This document shows, in pieces, positions 1 to 11,900 of a stretch of DNA of 64,000 bases. The stretch comes from Macrocystis pyrifera. Its lineage: Eukaryota; Sar; Phaeophyceae; Laminariales; Laminariaceae. The notes beneath the pieces are model-generated. The model was given only the letters and a program-made list of their open reading frames with translations, was not told the DNA's origin and ran no database searches. The position numbers and the translations under genes are program-made. The DNA is taken from NCBI GenBank assembly GCA_031763025.1, contig JASSKH010000025.1, positions 9,539,665 through 9,603,664 of the forward strand, read 5' to 3'. Position 1 is the first letter of the stretch; the number at the start of each line of letters is the position of its first letter.

Positions 1-3000
1 ACAATCCTTGAGAGCTCTCATCCGCATCGCCGTCTCGACAAGGAGGAGTAACCATCGCTGACACCGACGCTTCCGCTAACCCCCCGCCGGGATTGAACGC
101 CCCAGTCCGTCCGGTACGACCGCTTAACCTGGGGGACATATCGAATACTTGCAGGCCTTCTTGCCCAGAACGTGTCCCGCGTTCTTCCTCACCCCCGCGG
201 CCTCTCCGAGGGACCCAGCGGTTTGGCATGTGACTTCGGCCCTTCTGCAGAAGCTCTTCTCCATGCTTTCTGGTAGCCCCTTTGCCTTTTTGTGCGCCAT
301 GTTGATATGTAGGCGGCGTACAAGGCCGTGGTCGCCGCTTGCCTGGGGTGTCCTATCATAAAACAATAACGTGTACGTCAGAAAAATGAAAACCCCGTAC
401 GTGAGAAAAAGCGAGAGGGGCTAGACAGTTCGGGGTATGCTGAGTGCTATTCGCAGTAATACTGCTGCAGTTGCAGTATAACCTGCTCCGAGCCTTACGC
501 GCGCAACATAGCGATAGCTGCAACCATGATATTCTGGCGGTCAGTTTCGACTCTGGAAAACTGCGTTCAACCACGTTGTGACAATAGACGACCTACAGGT
601 ATACGACCGAGGAGTGAATTCTCGCCTCCAGCTCAGTAGCCAGCACAGCTTTCATATGCTCGTCGCACAGTCTTTTATTTCTCCATGACGAAAGGAATCG
701 AACAAAGCTCATGCATGCGCTGCGAAGTTTGCTACAACAGCAGGCTTCGCCAAACGTGTTCGGGGGTAGACGGAAATTGTCTCACCGAAGACGTAGATGG
801 AGAGAGTAGCGACACCGGCAGGAGGTCTTGTCTTGGCGTCAGCGGTGACGCCGGGTCGCTTGCCGAAATCGCGGCGCAACTCCGATCTTGTCCGTTGTCT
901 GTTCCGCCTCGGCTCGATGCTGCCATTCTCTCTACGCGGAGTTGCCCCAGAGGAGGCCTTCCCATACGAGCCGCCGAGCTATTCGAGCGCGAGACGACGA
1001 CCCACCGCGTATTCTGCGGCTCACGAGGGACCGGCGGCGAACGATGGTAAAACAGCACGATCGACCAAGCCGTGGAGATGCCGTCAGTCCTCTGTATCAA
1101 CCCCAGAACAGTATCGCGCAGTCGCAACGACCTCATTGGTTTAGGTCTCGACACATAAAATCCTACTAATACTATACTATTCATCAATATAGAGCAGACA
1201 CAACAGCATGGTTTACGCCGCTATTTTGCCCGTGATTTAGAACTCAAGACAGAAAATCACGGTTCCCGAGGGACAACTGCTTTCAGACACACGTGCGTAC
1301 GCAACGCGGGTTATACTTATCATGCATACGAGTTCAACTATGATGCTTTACAGTGTACAGCACGTACAGCAAACAGTAGTTCTCGACTCCGACCTTCGAG
1401 TCTCCGGCGGTAGTTTGGTCATTTGGACCACCTGAGTCTGAGTCCGCAGCAGTATCGGGTCTCCGAAGCCGTCTGCGCGTTCGAGGGTGCGCCCTGGCCT
1501 TCTTTTCCTGTACAGGTAGCAAATTAACAGATTGGAAGTTGGGATACAAGAACGTTCAGTTCCGCCGGGAACTGCAGTTGTTAACCCACGAATCATTTGC
1601 ACTGGCTGTTACGATTTGAGCCCGCAGGAGTGTGAATCAGATCAATGTTTTGTACGAGCATTGCAGGCGTACGAGTACTGTTGTTGCGTTAACGAGCAAC
1701 GCAGTAGTTTTTGCTGCGGGTAAACTTCAGGTCTACCAGGTCCGGTACTTCGGTACACTCCGAGTACACTACAGCCACTACATGGTGCACGTATTGCCAG
1801 GTACACTGCAGTGCATACGTACCAGGCACGGCTCTGGAACCATGGACAAGAGAGAGACAAGGATTCCTGGATGGTCGACGAAACAGCTGTTCATCGCGTG
1901 CGCCACTCCGCTCCAGGGAAAAACACAATTCGTGATCATATCATGCGTACGTCTTAGATCTACGATCTTGTGTGCGTATTGCGTATTGCGTACCAGGTAC
2001 TGCTGCAGTACCAATGTAATACACCAACAACCGCAACGTATTGGGTATCTGATCAAAAAGGACGAACGTTCGAAGCCGAAGCACTTCAATGCAGATGAAA
2101 CGTACAGACCAGTCAGTGAACTACTTGCTGCGGCTGTATTTATACTGTCAATATATTCGCGCCAAAGTACAGAGTACCCATGTACCGTATATACAGACAA
2201 ATTATACCAGGCACCAGGTACCAGGTAGTCTACATACCAGGTATACTGCTACATCATACGCACTCGTACTGCTTGTTGGACCCGCCGGCTGCAGTCACCT
2301 TTCCGAATGGATTTGGAAGTTGCATCGCTGATACTACAGCAGTACTATATATACCACAGGTACATACAATACATATGATATTCGTATTTGATATCATACG
2401 TGTATTCACAATGTAGTATAATGGTACTATCTGTACGATAGGTATGATACGTACTGCTGCCCTTGGCATTGACTGTGGCCGAAGGCGAGCTTGCGCGTAC
2501 GTTCTCCATGGAGAAGAAGCAGCACGTATTAGTAGCGGCAATCGGTGCGGGCACCAAATGTATTTCGTACCAGGTAACTCACAAATAGTTGAGATAAATA
2601 CTGCAGATGCCCCTGGGTATTTAGCCTACGTATTTACCCAGATAGGCGAGGAGTACACACTGCACGCACCCAGCCCCTGGTCCAGGGTAGGACACTGGTG
2701 CAGGTCCGTTATGGTGCTTGCGTACAGCAGTGATTGACTTACTGTATGTAGATTCTGCGTCCTGCTGTTCAGCCTGTAGCAGTATAACGCTAGAGAAGTG
2801 GGTGTGATATGCCCAAGCATCATGCTAAAACACTCCTGACCGCGACTTTAGGGCGGGGAGGTTGCAATAATCTCCTTCCACGATCTACCAGAGAAAGCCA
2901 GGTTTGGAGGGAAACACGCGAGACTTTGCGCACGCACATTAATAGTTATAATTGTGAATTTTTCGTTCTTTTTCGAACGTATCTCTTCGTACGAGCACTT

Positions 3001-4350
3001 TCGGGCAAAATCCAAAGTAGTTCACGCGGGAAGCCCGGCCGGACACATTGGTCGAGGTCCGAGCGCGATCCGTGCACCCTGGAGCGCGCGGCGGGCGCTC
3101 AAAGTTTTTTTTTCTGCGGCAGTGGATGAGATCATTTCCCTGGTTTCAGTACGAGAGGCCTTATTTTGCACGTACGTACCGCTGAAATGTTGTAATCTTT
3201 TGGCCGTTTCAAGTGTCGTACGAGTATGTACGTACCAGTACCATTTGTTTTTCATTTGAATACACCACAGACAACATACAATACAGCAGCAGAGCGTGCT
3301 TACCCCCAGCTACCTGCAACACTACAACCCTGCCGTCCAGCAGCAGCAGCAGGCAGCCACGTGCGCGTGTGGCAGGTGCATATACGCGTAGGTCTCCGCT
3401 GTACTCTGTGGCTAGTTGGTTCTATCTGAGTCTGAGATCGATCACCCCCCAACAACACGCCACCTCCCTTTCTGACGCTGTGCGTGATTGTGTGATCGTA
3501 CAACATGTTGGCCCTGTTGAACACAGCAGTGCGACTCCGGCAGCAGACAGCAGCGCAGAAAGCGAGCTAACCCTCAGCTAATTACAGTATCAACAGCAGG
3601 CAGCACCATGCACGTGTGGTAGACCCGCGCTGAAGGGTGGATGCTTGCTCTGTATCGGGGCCTGTGTGAGCAATCAAATGACGACGTCAATGCCCTGATG
3701 CTGCTTGCTGTCTGTGGTGTGTGACGGCACGATTTGATTTCTTCTGATGATGTGCTCTTTCTTCTTCTGCTTGCTTAGATAGCAGCAAAGCAGCAGCAAC
3801 TCATAGTGAAGCAGCATAGTGCGATGCTCGCAGCAGCTGAGAGCCCAGCATTCAGCAATTATCTGCCTGCGAGTACCTGCTGCTCGTTGTTGTTGCCATG
3901 ATGGTCGCTATGCACCAGGCACACTGCTACTTGCTCGGCTTGCTGCAGGCTGCAGGCATTTTGCATATTTGCTCCTGTGCACCCAAAAAGTGGAACCGAT
4001 CCCCCCCCCCCGGGAAAGCGTATTGATGACATCTACATCGTTCGCGCAATCATCATACAAAAAGCACTGACCGCATTATGCCCTACTGCTGCTGCTGTAC
4101 ACCACCAGGCTTCTCTCACAGAGAGCAATAGCAGTGTGATTATTGCAGTCAACCGAAAGGGTAGCACTAAACGTCCCAGCTGTTGCGTGTAGTATTATCT
4201 TGCAATGCCGTCATCCATGATACGATACGAGTACGTACGTACATGATATGTACACGTCAGTAGTACGTGACCTGCGGTAAGAGGTTATGCCACATTTTTT
4301 GTTGAAGGCGGAAGTGAAAGACATGCGTACGTAGCCGTGTTGTAGCGAAG
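1..4350. other. no supported gene; diffuse short-motif repeats
   Basis: Many overlapping open frames occur on both strands, including one of 198 codons at 1632-2228, but none shows a recognisable domain. The DNA between about 1640 and 2600 is saturated with GTACGTAC, TACCAGGTA and CTGCAGTAC words, and 3330-3900 is rich in CAG trinucleotides. A plus-strand frame at 685-1050 has balanced composition and could be an exon, but there is no homology evidence. Confidence 0.5.
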
Positions 4351-5778
4351 GTGTTATGAGGCTTAGATTGGGTAGGCGATTGGTTAACCTTTTACCCTGA
4401 GCCCAACGGACTAAGACCTTAACAAATGGCGACGACGGCAGGACACGGGTCGTTCGTCGTGAGTTCGAATCTCACGTCCACCATGAAATCGCTTTTCAGA
4501 GAAAAGTGAATTTCCTCATGTCAAGAATCTGAAAAAATACTTCTGGATCCCCAGAAATTGGAACCGCGTGTTGGTGTCACGCGTCGACTCGTATATCCGG
4601 TCCGTTCCAGGGGGGGAGAGCGTTATAAAGGCTTAGATTGGGTACGCGATTGGTTAACCTTTTACCTTTAGCCCAATGCACTAAGACCTTAACAAATGGC
4701 GACGACGGCAGGACATCGGTCGTTGGTCGTGAGTTCGAATCTCACGTCCACCATGAAATCGCTTTTTTGAGTAAAGTGAATTTCCTCATGTATGTCAAGA
4801 ATCTGAAAAAATACTTCTGGATCCCCAGAAATTGGAACCGCGTGTTGGTGTCACGCGTCGACTCGTATATTATATCCGGTCCGTTCCAGGGGGGGAGAGG
4901 GTTATAAGGCTTAGATTGGGTAGGCGATTGGTTAACCTTTTACCCTGAGCCCAACGGACTAAGACCTTAACGAATGGCGACGACGGCAGGACACGGGTCG
5001 TTGGTCGTGAGTTCGAATCTCACGTCCACCATGAAATCGCTTTTCAGAGAAAAGTGAATTTCCTCATGTCAAGAATCTGAAAAAATACTTCTGGATCCCC
5101 AGATATTGGAACCGCGTGTTGGTGTCACGCGTCGACTCGTATATCCGGTCCGTTCCAGGGGGGGAGAGCGTTATAAGGCTTAGATTGGGTAGGCGATTGG
5201 TTAACCTTTTACCTTTAGCCCAATGGACTAAGACCTTAACAAATGGCGACGACGGCAGGACATCGGTCGTTGGTCGTGAGTTCGAATCTCACGTCCACCA
5301 TGAAATCGCTTTTTAGAGAAAAGTGAATTTCCTCATGTATGTCAAGAATCTGAAAAAATACTTCTGGATCCCCAGAAATTGGAACCGCGTGTTGGTGTCA
5401 CGCATCGACTCGTATATCCGGTCCGTTCCAGGGGGGGAGAGGGGCTTAGATTGGGTAGGCGATTGGTTAACCTTTTACCTTTAGCCCAACCGACTAAGAC
5501 CTTAACGAATGGCGACGACGGCAGGACATGGGTCGTTGGTCGTGAGTTCGAATCTCACGTCCACCATGAAATCGCTTTTTAGAGAAAAGTGAATTTCCTC
5601 ATGTCAAGAATCTGAAAAAATACTTCTGGATCCCCAGATATTGGAACCGCGTGTTGGTGTCACGCGTCGACCCGTATATCCGGTCCGTTCCAGGGGGGGA
5701 GAGTGTTATGAAGCTTAGATTGGGTAGGCGATTGGTTAACCTTTTACCTTTAGCCCAACGGACTAAGACCTTAACAAA
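4351..5778 (+). repeat. ~269-bp tandem array (5.3 copies) with tRNA-like Pol III boxes
   Basis: Units start near TTAGATTGGGTAGGCGATTG at 4363, 4633, 4911, 5180, 5446 and 5715 (spacings 270, 278, 269, 266, 269). Each full unit carries an A-box-like TAGCCCAACGGACTAAG, a hairpin CGACGAC/GTCGTTG, a B-box GTTCGAATC inside GTGAGTTCGAATCTCAC, and then GTCCACCA. That order resembles the D arm, variable arm and T arm of a tRNA with a long extra arm. No matching 5' acceptor strand is present, so this is not a functional tRNA gene. Most likely it is a tRNA-derived SINE-like sequence amplified in tandem. The last copy breaks off after the A box. Confidence 0.75.
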
Positions 5779-5859
5779 AGTGTCTGATCCTGGTCATTGA
5801 TATTTTTGAGTATCGTGTTTCGATCACGTTCGATCCCATTTGTCTTTTTGCAACATACA

Positions 5860-6625
5860 CTGAAATCAAGTCAATTTCGATTTCCTACAAAAAAAAAGTC
5901 ATTTTCGGCCCGCACACAAAACCGAAGTCAATTTCGACCACCCACACAAAAAACGGCCGATCGATCTCCACACTAAAAGCCTAATCATTTCCGGCCGAAC
6001 ACAAAATCAAGTCAACTCCGATCATCACAAAAACCAAGTCATTTTCAACCCCACACGAAAAAGAAGTCATTTTCGGCCCGAACATGAAAACCATGTCAAT
6101 TTCAACCACCCACACAAAACCAACTCAATTTTGACCCCCCCACAAAAACCAAGTCATTTCCTCCCCGCACACCAAAAAATAAGTCGATTTCACCAACCTA
6201 CACAAAAAGCAGGTGGATTGATCCCCAACTTAAAACCACGCCATTTTCGGCCGAACACAAAAATCAATTCAATTTTGACCATCTCCACAATAAGAACGAA
6301 GTCCGTTCCGATCTCCTGCACAAAAACCAAGTCACTTTCGGTTCGCGTACGAAAATCAAGTCAATTTTGAAACCCAAGCAAAACCTAAAGTCAAATTTGA
6401 TCCCCAACACAAAAAGCCAAGTCATTTTCGGCCCGCACACAAAAATGAAGTCAACTTCGACCACCTACACACAAAGCAAGTCTATCGATTCCAACACTAA
6501 AACCAAGTCAATTTCGACCCCACCCTAAAATGGATTTCATGTTCGCCCTACCTAAACCAAGCCAATAATTTCGATCTTCCGTACTGAAATGAAATCAATT
6601 TCGACCCCCCAATCAAAAATCAAAT
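5860..6625. repeat. degenerate ~31-bp minisatellite
   Basis: About 24 imperfect units of the type ACCAAGTCAATTTCGACC followed by CCCACACAAAA, with TTTTCGGCCCGCAC variants. It starts about 80 bp after the tandem array. It yields Lys/Pro/Ser-rich spurious frames on the plus strand. Confidence 0.8.
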
Positions 6626-6639
6626 ATATTTCTTGGGTG

Positions 6640-7043
6640 TGGTTGAGGTTTCCAGCCCTTCCTTCGTTGCATCCTTTCTCTTTCTGCAAATAATATCTCA
6701 CTAACTGCTGTGTCCCGCGTTTGTCATGTGTCTGCGGTGTGTGTCATGTCACGCGCGTGTTTGCAGTGTGTCACGCGTGGAGTGCTTTTAAACTTTCTCA
6801 TGTGTCGGAAGTCCTCGTTTTTGTGCGGGAGAGACCTGTATTTACCTTGAGCGCCACAACGAAGACATACAGCCAGACACATACATACGACACAACATGA
6901 TAATATTGTGCTGAATCAGCATTAAAACGACACTATCAATAGTAATGGTTCCCCACTATTTCCAAGTATGTTTTGTCCCCAAAAATGCAGTAGTTGTCGG
7001 TGCAGTCCGCATGAAAAATGCAGGTATTTCATAACGTCGTAAA
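6640..7043. other. intergenic, nothing recognised
   Basis: Moderately AT-rich DNA with TGTGTCACGCG-type repeats near 6720-6780. No exon, RNA or element boundary was recognised. Confidence 0.4.
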
Positions 7044-7868
7044 AGACATATATAAAACTCAAGAGATCGCGATATTTGACATTTAGAGCCAGATTATGTG
7101 GCTCACGAGTTTTATACGGACGTCGGGTATAGCGATATTTTCGCCATACGTGGTCCGCAACACACAAATATATGCTTGGGGGTATTTTTACCCCAAGCAT
7201 ATATTTGTGTTCTCTTTTTTGTTGGTAGAGCCGAATTTGGTAGAAACAGCCTGTCCCCTCTACTCGGTCATCCGATCATTACCCTGCCAGCAAGCACCAC
7301 AACAGCAGCAACAGCAGTGGTGGCCGCCACGACTTGGTTGAATGAGTACGGCAGACGGGTGCTCCCTTGGTCGGGGAGAGGCGGATGCACGGGATGCCCC
7401 GGTTCAGCGGCACCAGCACAGCACCCAGTGTTCTGGCTGGGCGTCTTTCTGCCGGAGTCGCCCCAAACCCATGTCCCCAACCCCGCACGCCCCACCTCAT
7501 CCGGGAACAAGCGGGTAGCGCCAACCCGACCTTTAGTTTTTGGCGGACACGTCTCAGCACGAGCGCGAGACGCGCCATCGTCTATGCCAAGAGACAAATC
7601 CATGGTGTACGCGGGCTCTGTAGCCTGCCGAGCTACGTAGAGAAGCAGCTGCAGCAGCAGCAGCAGCGACGTCCTCCAGCCCATGCGATGTTGTACGTGT
7701 TTGTACTTGCCGCCTATTTTTAGTTCACCCATGTTTTATCTCACGTTGTTCTGGCAAGAAACCCGATATTGAGTTTTATATCGAGGGATTTGCGTGTGCG
7801 AAAATCGCGATATTGATTTCGGCGCAAAGAGTCGAAATATCACCCTCTGTTGAGTTTTATATATGTCT
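7044..7868. mobile_element. inverted-repeat element (825 bp) with GC-rich core
   Basis: The first 19 bp (AGACATATATAAAACTCAA) recur inverted at 7850-7868, and similarity continues inward through a GATATTT(C)GAC block. A perfect 20-bp-arm hairpin lies at 7162-7210. The GC-rich middle (7290-7700) is open on several frames, including a plus-strand frame at 7367-7723 ending in Gln repeats and a minus-strand frame at 7732-7268 with a Leu-rich start. None is recognisable. Target duplication is unclear (TA near both ends). Confidence 0.55.
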
Positions 7869-8440
7869 AAGTGATACCAAATGCGATGGGATAGTATTCC
7901 TACCAGGTATTAGACAACCAGGGGTACAACATGCTGTATGATTTTCATTTCGTCCTTGCGCCACTCCATAGGCACCTCCCGGAGGGGAACCTTGTACCTG
8001 GTATACAACTGACGAGTTTGCTCAAGCCAACAAGCGAGAGCGAGAGAGAGCGTGATTTTTATTGCTCCTGTCATGGCCGGCCTGATCATCAGGCAAAGTC
8101 CAAGAACAAATTCCATACCTTCTTGGAGGACACCGGTTCTCCCGCACCATCATCGCCTGTCATTCAAAGAGGGGGCTGGAGGAAGCGCACGAGCGTTGTG
8201 CGGAACCTTCCTGACTGTCTGTCCTTCTCGCTTCCGTCGCAAAGTTGCAAGTGGAGAGTCTAAAGTGAAGGGTAAAAAGGAGGGTAAAAACAGAACCTTG
8301 TGGGGTTTGCAGAAAGTTCGTTTGGCGTTATGGTTCGGGAATAGGGGATACTTGACAAGTACTTTGTGTTTCAACGAGCAAGGAGACTAGATAGAAGACA
8401 AGTAGAGGACAAGCACAAGGAGTGTGGGGAATTTTGGCCC

Positions 8441-8935
8441 ATGGCGGCACGCTCACGTCTGGCGGCAGACTTGGCCGTGGGTTCGCGCGTCACGGTTACG
8501 GGCAAGAAGGGCGTTGTGAGTGGCCTAATTAAACCACACGCGATAGTACTTTTTCGAAAGCATGAAGGTCTCCAACTTCTTTCTATTTCCAACTGTGAAG
8601 TAAAGCAGCAGCCGTCACGTTTGCCTTTTGCCCATGCCCCATACCTGGTACTGCTGCAATCCCTTAGTCCCATATGGGGGACCGACCGTACGAGCTGTAC
8701 TGCTGTATTGCTGTAGACTGTTTTCCGTTAGGATCTGTACCAACGCGCCGATCTTGCGGAATAACATGGCGGCGTGTCTTCGCAGGTTAAATTCGTTGGA
8801 GCAACGGAGTTTGCGGCAGGAGATTGGATCGGGGTGGAGCTTGATTCAACAGAGGGGAAGAACAATGGAACCGTGAACGGCGTTCGTTACTTCGACGGCC
8901 GCGAGGGGCATGGCCTGTTCGTCAAGAAGGCCCAG
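8441..8935 (+). other. DCTN1: p150 CAP-Gly domain (exons 1-2)
   Basis: Exon 1 (8441-8515) encodes 25 residues beginning MAARSRLAADLAVG. After a 270-bp intron (donor GTGAGT, acceptor CGCAG), exon 2 (8786-8935) encodes VKFVGATEFAAGDWIGVELD and on through GVRYFDGREGHGLFVKK. This is the full CAP-Gly fold, with the conserved Trp, the EGKN-x-G groove and the GLFV end. The canonical GKNDG motif reads GKNNG here. The domain starts about 14 residues from the N-terminus, so there is almost no leader. The splice junction falls inside the first beta strand. Confidence 0.95.
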
Positions 8936-11900
8936 GTACGCGTGTCGCCCTGCATTCGGAATGTGTTTGACAGATTGAATGTGTGCACACACCGTGTCAG
9001 CTGTGAGACGCTTTTACTACTGCTTACATAATCCAACTTTCATTTTATACCTTTTTGGTGTGCAGTTTATCCCCAAAGCTTGGGCGCGGTTCTACGTATA
9101 TGTGTATGGTCGTACAGCAGTTAAAAGGCCAAAGGGGTATATCTAAATACCTGCAACACCACCTTGTAAACAAAGTCGTGCAACACCTCTTGGTCAATTT
9201 CTGTCTTGCACGTCTGCCCAGGTCCCACCCGACCCCCGCCCTAACCCTAACCCTAGCCCCAATCCTTTGATGGGTTCGAGATCGGCAGAGGCAGTCGCGC
9301 GGCACCGCCGCGTGTTTGCATTTCCCCCCAAAAAACAAGGCTCATCACACTGACTGAGAATTGTGACGGGATGGGACGGAACAGTAGTTTTGACTTGTTT
9401 AGAGATTTTTTTTCACAACGGGACACAGTAATATGAGGATATAAAAAGTTGGCGGGGCGGGTTGGGACGGGATTTTGGTTGTACAATTTCTCGACGGGAC
9501 GGCAAAATTCAACGGGGCAGATTTTCACGGCAGGACCGGGCAGTTCAGTACAACGCGTTGTTTATTCGCGACGGGACGGTTGACGGGACGGTAAAATACA
9601 ATGGATTTGTTTTTCACGACGGGACGGGACGGTAGATATGTTTTTCCTCGGCGGAACGGGACGGTGAAGTGTTATGGTTAGTTTTTTCACGGCGAGATGG
9701 GACGGTACGTACGTAAATACAGTATTTCGTGACGCGACAGGACGGTAAAGCACAATGGGATTTTTTTCACGACGGGTCGGAACGGTAAAGGAAAAAATCG
9801 GCCACGAGATGAGAGGGCACGCTTCTTCCTGGTGATTGTCGATAGACGGCTGGCCTCGATCGCTGCCTTGCTTATACTCTGGAATGTGGTACTCTTTCAG
9901 ATGGCTCAGCAGACCGCTTGTCCCGGAGCTTTTCTTCCCCGCTGCAGGGTCGGCGCTGTTGTAGGTCAAGAGTTTCCCGCACTGCTGGTTTCGCGCAGGG
10001 AGCCGTCCCGAAGCAGCAGGTGACTCTGTGACCACCGTGCACTTGACATTGTTCTTCCCCACCGGCGGCTCAAACTCCAAGAAGTGTTACCACACGGGCG
10101 ACGTCTTCTGATCCGTTTCCACCCCTGCCCCAAGCACTGTTGCGGTGCCAGCTGGTGGCTGTCCTGATAGTTGTGCTTTCGCTGTGTTGCTGGTGGTTGT
10201 GGAGATAGAGGTAGTGGTTAGTGAAGGTGGTGGTGGCGATGGTGATTCTGGTGCAGCTGCTGGTCGATCGACCCCCCGCCCGTGAGATAGGCGTCCATGG
10301 TCTACTGGCTTCCGTACCGGTCACAGCAGTAGCCGTATGTTGAGCTGGTGGTTGTAGGTGTTGCGCGTCGAGATATTAAATATCAAGATTCATGAAAATA
10401 AATGAGAACAGGTAAAAAAATATTCGTAATTCGTAATTTTTACTTTCATCAGTTCACTATCTAAACACGTGAACACCAGCACAACTTCCGCTAGAATATT
10501 AAAAATATATTCAATTTCACACTTACAAAACTCGAAATTTCGTAATTTCGTAATTTTTTGGTGGGAACGGGACGGTAATTTCCAACGGGAGAGATTATAT
10601 CGGCGGGACGGGACGATAAAGTACAACGGGAGAGGATATTTCGACGACGGGACGGGACTGGGACAATAAGTGACGACGAAGAAAGTGATTGCAAACGCTC
10701 TGTACGAGACCTCGGAGGCTTTATACAATTTTGTATGGGTTATAGAATGCACTCATGACGGGTCACGACGCTACGTGCTTGGTTACGCTTGCACACAGCT
10801 GGGACACAGCACTCGTGCATCGACCACCACGGAGCGGGAGGGCATCAGTACCTTGGTCACCATCGTGTGCGTTGCGGCCGCCCAACTGCACAGCTGCTCT
10901 AGGCCACTTTCGGGACGAATAGGACGAGACTACAGCAGTATCAAAACAACCTAACGGGTTTTTTTTTCTGACTATGACCGCCCCTAGCAGCTGATGCTCC
11001 GTGAGAGCGAGAGCTCCTTGCTGGTCCAGCGACTAGGAAAATCCCTTACGCAGTTCCCCAGGAGGTCCCACATCCCGTTCCTTCCTTCGAGGAGCTGGTG
11101 GTGAAGGTTGATCGCCCAACCCGGCGTGAATGACTTGTTTGTGTCGTAGAGTTCGAAACCTCAGTTCTGTTCGCTTTTTTTTTTATTCCCCCATGAAATA
11201 CAACCAAAATCACGATGAGATGATACATCGAATAACGATGTGGTGGGATTTGTTGCCGGTGAAAAATCCGACTTCCTTTCGTTTTCATTCACAAAAATGA
11301 TATTGCGTAAGATCCGGCCTAAGCCTTGAAAAAAACGGCCGGCCGAAAGAAAAGACCAGCCCCGACCAATGAGACAGTAGTGTTGCACGAAATTATTTAC
11401 AACATGGAGCTGTAATTAGGGCCTCTCGTTCTCAGGCGGGTGTCTCCTCCCTCGATCGCAAAGCAGCAAGGAAATACGGCGGTACCAGTACGGTACTACC
11501 GTAGACCAATACCAGGTATTTCTGGGTACCTACAGTAATAGTACCTATTAATAGGTACCCTGGTATGTGTTTTGCTCTCACACACAAACTGAGCATCCCC
11601 AAAGCGCCAAGCGCTTAGGACCACAACGAGTATTCAAAGCATAGCGCACAGCACACGGAGGGTAACATAGCGAAGAGTCAATGTAATAGTTACAGCCCGT
11701 AGAGCAGACAGAACGCACAGTCTTCGTAGTGTTGAAAGGAAAATCAGTGCTCAGCAGGACATGTAGTCACGGCCAAAGTTTCGTTTTGACCTCTGCTCTG
11801 ACACACCTGTTGTGTCACCTCGCCTGATCGAAGAGGTCGCCTTACAAACGGGGGCGTCCCTGTGGCTCTCTTCGCGTGCAACAGCAGCTGCGCTTCAAGA

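Noticed and set aside
124..366. Minus-strand frame starting MAHKKAKGLPESMEKS
   Set aside because: Opposite strand is equally open and there is no recognisable domain; too close to the window edge to extend.
685..1187. Overlapping open frames on both strands, possible exon
   Set aside because: GC-rich DNA open on four frames; no splice partner or family match could be found.
1632..2228. 198-codon open frame on the plus strand, the longest in the window
   Set aside because: Composition is dictated by the TACCAGGTA/GTACTGC words, and other frames are open too. No domain was recognised.
4363..4490. Functional tRNA gene
   Set aside because: A T-arm and B-box are clear, but no 5' acceptor strand complements GTCCACC and no standard anticodon arm folds. 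Treated as a tRNA-derived repeat.
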